Shown here piece by piece: positions 59,286 to 64,000 of a DNA stretch of 64,000 bases. Numbering within the stretch: position 1 is the first letter of the stretch; the number at the start of each line of letters is the position of its first letter. The notes below the pieces were generated by a model. The model searched no databases, was not told where the DNA came from, and worked only from the letters and a program-made list of their open reading frames with translations. Source of the DNA: Scleromitrula shiraiana (Eukaryota > Ascomycota > Leotiomycetes > Helotiales > Sclerotiniaceae); contig JABELC010000009.1 in NCBI GenBank assembly GCA_028455995.1, forward strand, positions 2,115,342-2,179,341. The letters run 5' to 3'. The position numbers and the translations under genes were made by a program.

Positions 59286-62200
59286 TCAGTCAAATTTGAC
59301 CTGGATAGGTCCAACCAACATCTGGTCAACGATGATGCTTAAACTTTTCGTTTCAGCATCCCATTTCCAGCCATTTTCGGGACAAGTATACCATTTAGTA
59401 ACGTCATGACCGCTGCCAGTAGTATCATCTTCCTTTGACCAATATGCATTATTAGGCTTACTGTCAACCCCTAAAATGATTACCTGATGCAACTTATTTT
59501 GTTCTGAAACATATTCAAATGTTCCATCGATCTTTAATAACTTCTCTGAGTATTCCATCGTAATTAAAGATGTTGATTGCTGCTCGATACTCACACCATC
59601 ATCAAGATACAGCGATCCGATACCCTTTCCATCAACATCCGGTGCAATAAGAAAATTGAAAGGTTGTGCTCTAACTTCATTGGTGATATAGGCCGAAGAA
59701 TTACGAATAGGCATGACAACACCACTTCTGATGTGTAAAGGAATATCAGTGAACGAGATGTTCGTAAGGTTCATTTTCGCACCAGTGCCTTGGATTGGCT
59801 GGTACGTGTAAAAGTCGTAGAAAAGATCATCAGGAAGGTAAATCTCTACGCTGGTGGAATTCTCTTCCGTGACTGGAGAGACGAGAAGATGTTCTCCGTA
59901 ATAGAACTGGAGCTCTATACCGAAAGTGCTGGGATCTTCGGGATGAATGAAGAACATTGGGCTAAGCATTGGAGTTCCGGCCGTTGACTGCTTTTGCATT
60001 GCCGTATAGATATAATCTAGGAGACGATATCTTATGTCAATTGCTTTTCTGGCAGCCTCAGCGACAGTATCCCAGATATAGAATTCTTGCGGGATGGAAC
60101 TATCACCATTGTGATTACGATAGAATGGGTTGAAGGCACCCAGCATTGCCCACCTACAAAATATTAGCTTCAATATCTAAAGATCAAAACAGCCATAACA
60201 TACCTTGCACAGAGAGTTTCTGTTGTGTTCCCTCCAAAACCACAAACATCACTACCAACCATTGGCATCTGGTAAAGAGAAGCAAAGTTTAGCATTCCTT
60301 GAATGGAGTTCCTGTACAACCACCATTCAGATAGATTGTCCCCAAGCCATTTTCCAACAGCATGGCCACTACCAGCAAACGTTGATCTAGTTATAACCAG
60401 TGGCCTCAATCCTGGACGGCGAGCTTCCATTGCATTACGGCACTTCTCACTCATCATTGCTCCATATATATTATGGACATCTAGCTCAACATGCCCATCG
60501 TAATGGACGATATCAGTGTCAACAGTATAATTAGAAAGTCCGCCATAAGATGATACTGTATTGGCGTTGTCAATCTGGTATGGGTTATCGAGGAAGTTTC
60601 TGTCTGGATATCCAATTAACTGCGGCGATTGCCTCTTGGTAAAGGCTTTGTCCTCTGCTGTTGTCTTCTTTGTATCTGAAGCAACGGCACGTCCAGATAT
60701 TTGCGGGGATTGCCTCTTGGTCAATGGTGTGTTCGGAGCAGCAGCAGGGGCCAACCACGGTGCTGCATAGGGAAGATCATCGGGTGGGTATGGTGAGTTT
60801 GGATCTGGTTGAAAACTTTTAGGGAAACCTGGAATAGAGCGAGGAGCGGATCTTAAGGCAGGTCTGTTTGGAGGAAATCCTCGAGACTCGGCACTTTCCT
60901 GTGGATCGTCACCAAATATGTTGAAATTTGCTGCTTCGTTCATGTCAATCCAGAGAGCATCTATATCAAGTCCTGAATCGGCATCGAAAAATTCAATAAA
61001 TTCGTTTGTCCAATATTCATCAACATCTGGATGAAACCAATCTGGGAATGCAGTCACACCTAATTTTGTTAGAGGTCGAGAAAGAACGATGGGAACACGA
61101 AACACATACCTGGCCAGACAACGCCTTGAAAAATTGAATCATTCTTCTGAACAAATATTCCAGCATCTCTACCACGAACAAATGTATCATATGTCCGGTT
61201 GTTCTCTCGCTGTGTTTGATATGCAACTGCCGGATCTACCATGACAATATATTTCTGTCCATGATCATGAAGATAGTCGACATACTCTCGAACGCGTTCG
61301 ATTGGGAATCGATCAGGATCTGTCGTCATAATATACCGTTCATACATATAGTCGATGTCTGTCCACATAACCTCCATTGGAATCGCAGCAGCAGAGTAAT
61401 TGTAAATCACTTCTGCAATAGCAAAATAATCTCTATATCCATATCGACATTGCTGGAACCCAAAACCCCAGTAAGGCATCATGGCCGCCTTTCTCGTTAC
61501 TTCGCTGTATTGTTCTGCAACATTTTGAGGAGTTGGTCCTTCCATGAAGTAAAAGTCTAAAACACCTGACATAATATTGTACTCGAGGTACTGACCATCT
61601 GACTCGGTATTGTTGATTTTGATATCCATACCCGAGCTTGATAATAGGAAAACACCATGAGTTCCATTGGTACCACGATGGTCAAAATAGATAGGATGAT
61701 TTCCGTAAAGATTCTGCCCTTGAGGAACACCGTATGAATCACGCGACCAGAGGGTACGAGTATAATCAGTAGAGTTCAATCTGAAGTTATCAGTATGCTC
61801 CCCAAGACCATAAAGGTTTGGATCATTAGGCAGAGATGTTCTGACTCTCAGATAGGAGTCTTCAAATATCAACGGCGCCGCAGATGTATCAAAGAGCACA
61901 TCGCCGGTTGATTTCCGCACAACGGAAAAACTAAATGGAGAAGCCTCATATTTGAATTCAAGACCAATTTCATCCGAAGAGACGGAATTGTTTGAAGAAG
62001 GGGTTGGGAAGACGCTAGTAGGTACTTGGTACGCAATGCTAGATGCGTCCTCAATTTTGACATGAAGTCGAGAATCTACAACGTCAGTTTTGACTCCTTC
62101 TTTATAGGGTTCAACATGCCTGTGTCATAATTGACTGTTAATTTTAAATCCGTGATATCATTTCCATATACATTACAAGCCGTTCCACCAAGTGTAAGGT

Positions 62201-62369
62201 CTGCTATCAATCCAGTCGATGTTTGTGAGATTGCAGAAGCAATATAGCCAGGACAAGTATCACTGGTGTGTCTTCTCGCAACAGCGGAACCAGATGTCAC
62301 GCTCGTCAATGCAGTGATTCCAGCAAGTAGAGAAAACATGTTGCCTATGTTTTCAAACGTGGCATTCAT
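59286..62369 (-). CDS. Secreted alpha-glucosidase, glycoside hydrolase family 31
   Basis: Minus-strand exons 62369-62120, 62075-61110, 61059-60204 and 60153-59286 give 979 aa. Introns are 44 (GC-AG), 50 and 50 bp. The N-terminus has a hydrophobic signal segment MFSLLAGITALTSVTSGSAV (a second start 10 codons in). Then come the GH31 N-domain (YGLGEHTDNFRLN, NHPIYFDHRG) and a WGFGFQQCRYGYRD segment. The nucleophile motif WIDMNEAANF follows (Asp444), then the acid/base region HAVGKWLGDN and MVGSDVCGFGG, and a C-terminal beta domain. The enzyme hydrolyses terminal alpha-1,4-glucose from maltose and starch fragments outside the cell. A Pro/Lys-rich insert with two TKRQSPQ copies lies between catalytic motifs. 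It is the gene nearest the telomere, transcribed away from it. Confidence 0.93.
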
Positions 62370-63849
62370 CTTGCCTCTTGATATTTATACTGGATTTCAA
62401 TTTCAATATATGTCGATCCCCTCTCAATTTTCTTGCTTGATGGACGCACTTCGGTCTCATTCTTAGGAGCCAAGACAAATTGTACCTCAATTTCTCGAGT
62501 AGTGATGTATTGAAATACTCTCTTACTACTTAAAAGAGTTTGTTGCATGAACATAAGATGTCTAATGCAAAGAATATTGGTTCTGAAGTTGAAAATTGTC
62601 GATCATAACATGATGCGGGGATGTTTAGATATTAATCGTGTCGTAGTGAAGAGGAAAATTCTCGGGTAAATGACTTGGCATGACCTAATCATGCATTTTG
62701 TTAAGTGGTGCGGGGTGATGGTGGGGTATGGCGGAGACTAGAAAATGTAATTTTGGGCTCATGAGATTTAGAATCTGCTTGGATTTTCGACGGACCAAGT
62801 AGTGTCTTGCTCTTGTTCAAATCTCCCATAAATGTCAGCTATCTAGGGACAACTTTGGATGATATCAGGCTCTCGGTTTCTAGTACTATTATTTTGACCG
62901 TTGGGATTATGTATGCGACGAAGAGATGTTTGCGTGTACTCGTAATGCTTCTTATCAAGTAGTAGAAGTTTCTCGTTATAGGTCACAATTTAAATACTAG
63001 TTTTACCTTGGGTTGGAGATTGGGGAAGGGTTATTATTCAATCTTGCAGTCATGTTTGATTATCACAAAAACAATGACTTTTTGACTGATATTGTTGACT
63101 TAGATGGGTAAAATCATGATCAAAAAATGGAATTTCAAGTTGTTGTTTCTGTAGTTTATTTTCTTTTTGGAATCTTTAATATATTCCTATTAAATATAAA
63201 ATCAATTGTAAAGTATTGTTTCCGGCAATTTTCTATTCAGATTTGAAATTTAACATATTCAAGTAATCCCCTGCAATTAGAATATATTGCTGAGATGATC
63301 AATTTACTAGTACGTTCGAGAGCAACTATCATTTGTTATAAAAATTATGTAAAATAAACACGAATTCAACATCAAATGTAGACTTCGAGATGTAAAACAG
63401 GTGGAGGTTGCTTTGGGAACAAGTACAATGAGTACTTACAATACTAATACGATAATAGTGTTGTCACCAAGTATCAATTACAACAAGTCCAAATTCGTGC
63501 CTTGCTTTTCAGTTCATGAGAAGCATTTTTCTCTCCACGTGGACCTTGTCTTGGATGATGATTGTGAACCACATCTTGATATGTATCCATACTCTCAATC
63601 TACTTGTACCGAGAGCACAATATATTGATCGAAACTCTGCATCAGTGTTGGTTTCGGTATCCAAGTGTGACTTCCACATTTCACTACTCCCAAAGTTGTG
63701 CAGAAGATGTTGTCACAAAATGGTATATACTAGTATAGAGACTCTAGCATCATGATGCACTGGCAGGTACCGTTTGACTTTTGTGTGCTAACCCCAAGTT
63801 TACTAAAATTTGTCATTACGGTTATAATTATCACGCTATTAGATGTCAA
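62370..63849. other. Subtelomeric region without a gene
   Basis: 1.48 kb between the alpha-glucosidase start and the telomere repeats. The first few hundred bases are presumably its promoter. No gene is supported and no helicase-like subtelomeric gene is present. A CCCCGCATCATGTT-type stretch and AT-rich segments are seen, without named elements. Confidence 0.5.
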
Positions 63850-64000
63850 GGGTTAGGGTTAGGGGTTAGGGTTAGGGTTAGGGTTAGGGTTAGGGTTAGG
63901 GTTAGGGTTAGGGTTAGGGTTAGGGTTAGGGTTAGGGTTAGGGTTAGGGTTAGGGTTAGGGTTAGGTTAGGGTTAGGGTTAGGGTTAGGGTTAGGGTTAG
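63850..64000 (+). repeat. Telomere, TTAGGG repeats
   Basis: About 25 head-to-tail TTAGGG units run to the end of the window with the G-rich strand pointing right, the orientation of a true right telomere. One TTAGGGG variant lies near 63859 and one short TTAGG near 63962. The boundary with unique sequence (ATGTCAAGGG) is sharp, so the chromosome end is reached within the window. Confidence 0.97.

Overview
This window looks like the right-hand end of a chromosome of a filamentous ascomycete, most likely a Leotiomycete of the Botrytis/Sclerotinia type. The taxonomic guess is inference. The evidence seen is: short spliceosomal introns (44 to about 280 bp), a terminal run of TTAGGG repeats in the orientation of a right telomere (63850-64000), and a 16 kb block of extreme AT content whose transposon relics carry the C-to-T pattern left by repeat-induced point mutation (RIP). 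No bacterial-type operon, CRISPR array, tRNA or rRNA gene was seen.

Layout. 1-930: one proline-rich hypothetical reading frame, possibly cut by the window edge. 1899-18212: an AT-rich block that resolves into a nested stack. Element A (869 bp, terminal inverted repeats, TAA target duplication) is followed 73 bp later by relative B in opposite orientation. B is split by a Ty3/gypsy element (D, 130-bp LTRs, ATAAT duplication). D is split inside its RT catalytic motif by an antisense Ty1/copia element (E, 159-bp LTRs, TCGAT duplication). E is split inside its own RT by a 978-bp inverted-repeat element (C, TA duplication). All are RIP-degraded.

18.6-27.2 kb is a gene-dense normal-GC segment: a SAM methyltransferase, a myosin-type light chain with a small hairpin element in its intron, a STEEP1-like protein, and a saccharolysin/thimet-type metallopeptidase. 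27.2-37.1 kb is gene-poor and decayed: an end fragment of the C family, a small conserved-looking protein, a broken NACHT-ankyrin gene and a fragment of another gene. 37.8-43.2 kb holds a UBC-fold/F-box protein, a Cdc25/rhodanese-type phosphatase and a hypothetical protein. 43.2-50.1 kb has repeats but no gene I can support. 50.1-57.1 kb has mannitol-1-phosphate 5-dehydrogenase, the COPI beta-prime subunit and a divergent protein kinase. 57.1-59.3 kb has no supported gene, and a secreted GH31 alpha-glucosidase (59.3-62.4 kb) is the last gene before the telomere.

The intact genes are mostly unrelated housekeeping functions (vesicle coat, peptide turnover, cytokinesis light chain, carbon storage and sugar release), not a pathway cluster. 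The most unusual object is the four-level transposon nest, which can be ordered in time from exact target duplications. No new defence or biosynthetic system was found. Exon structures were read from splice signals and frame continuity and are not backed by transcripts.
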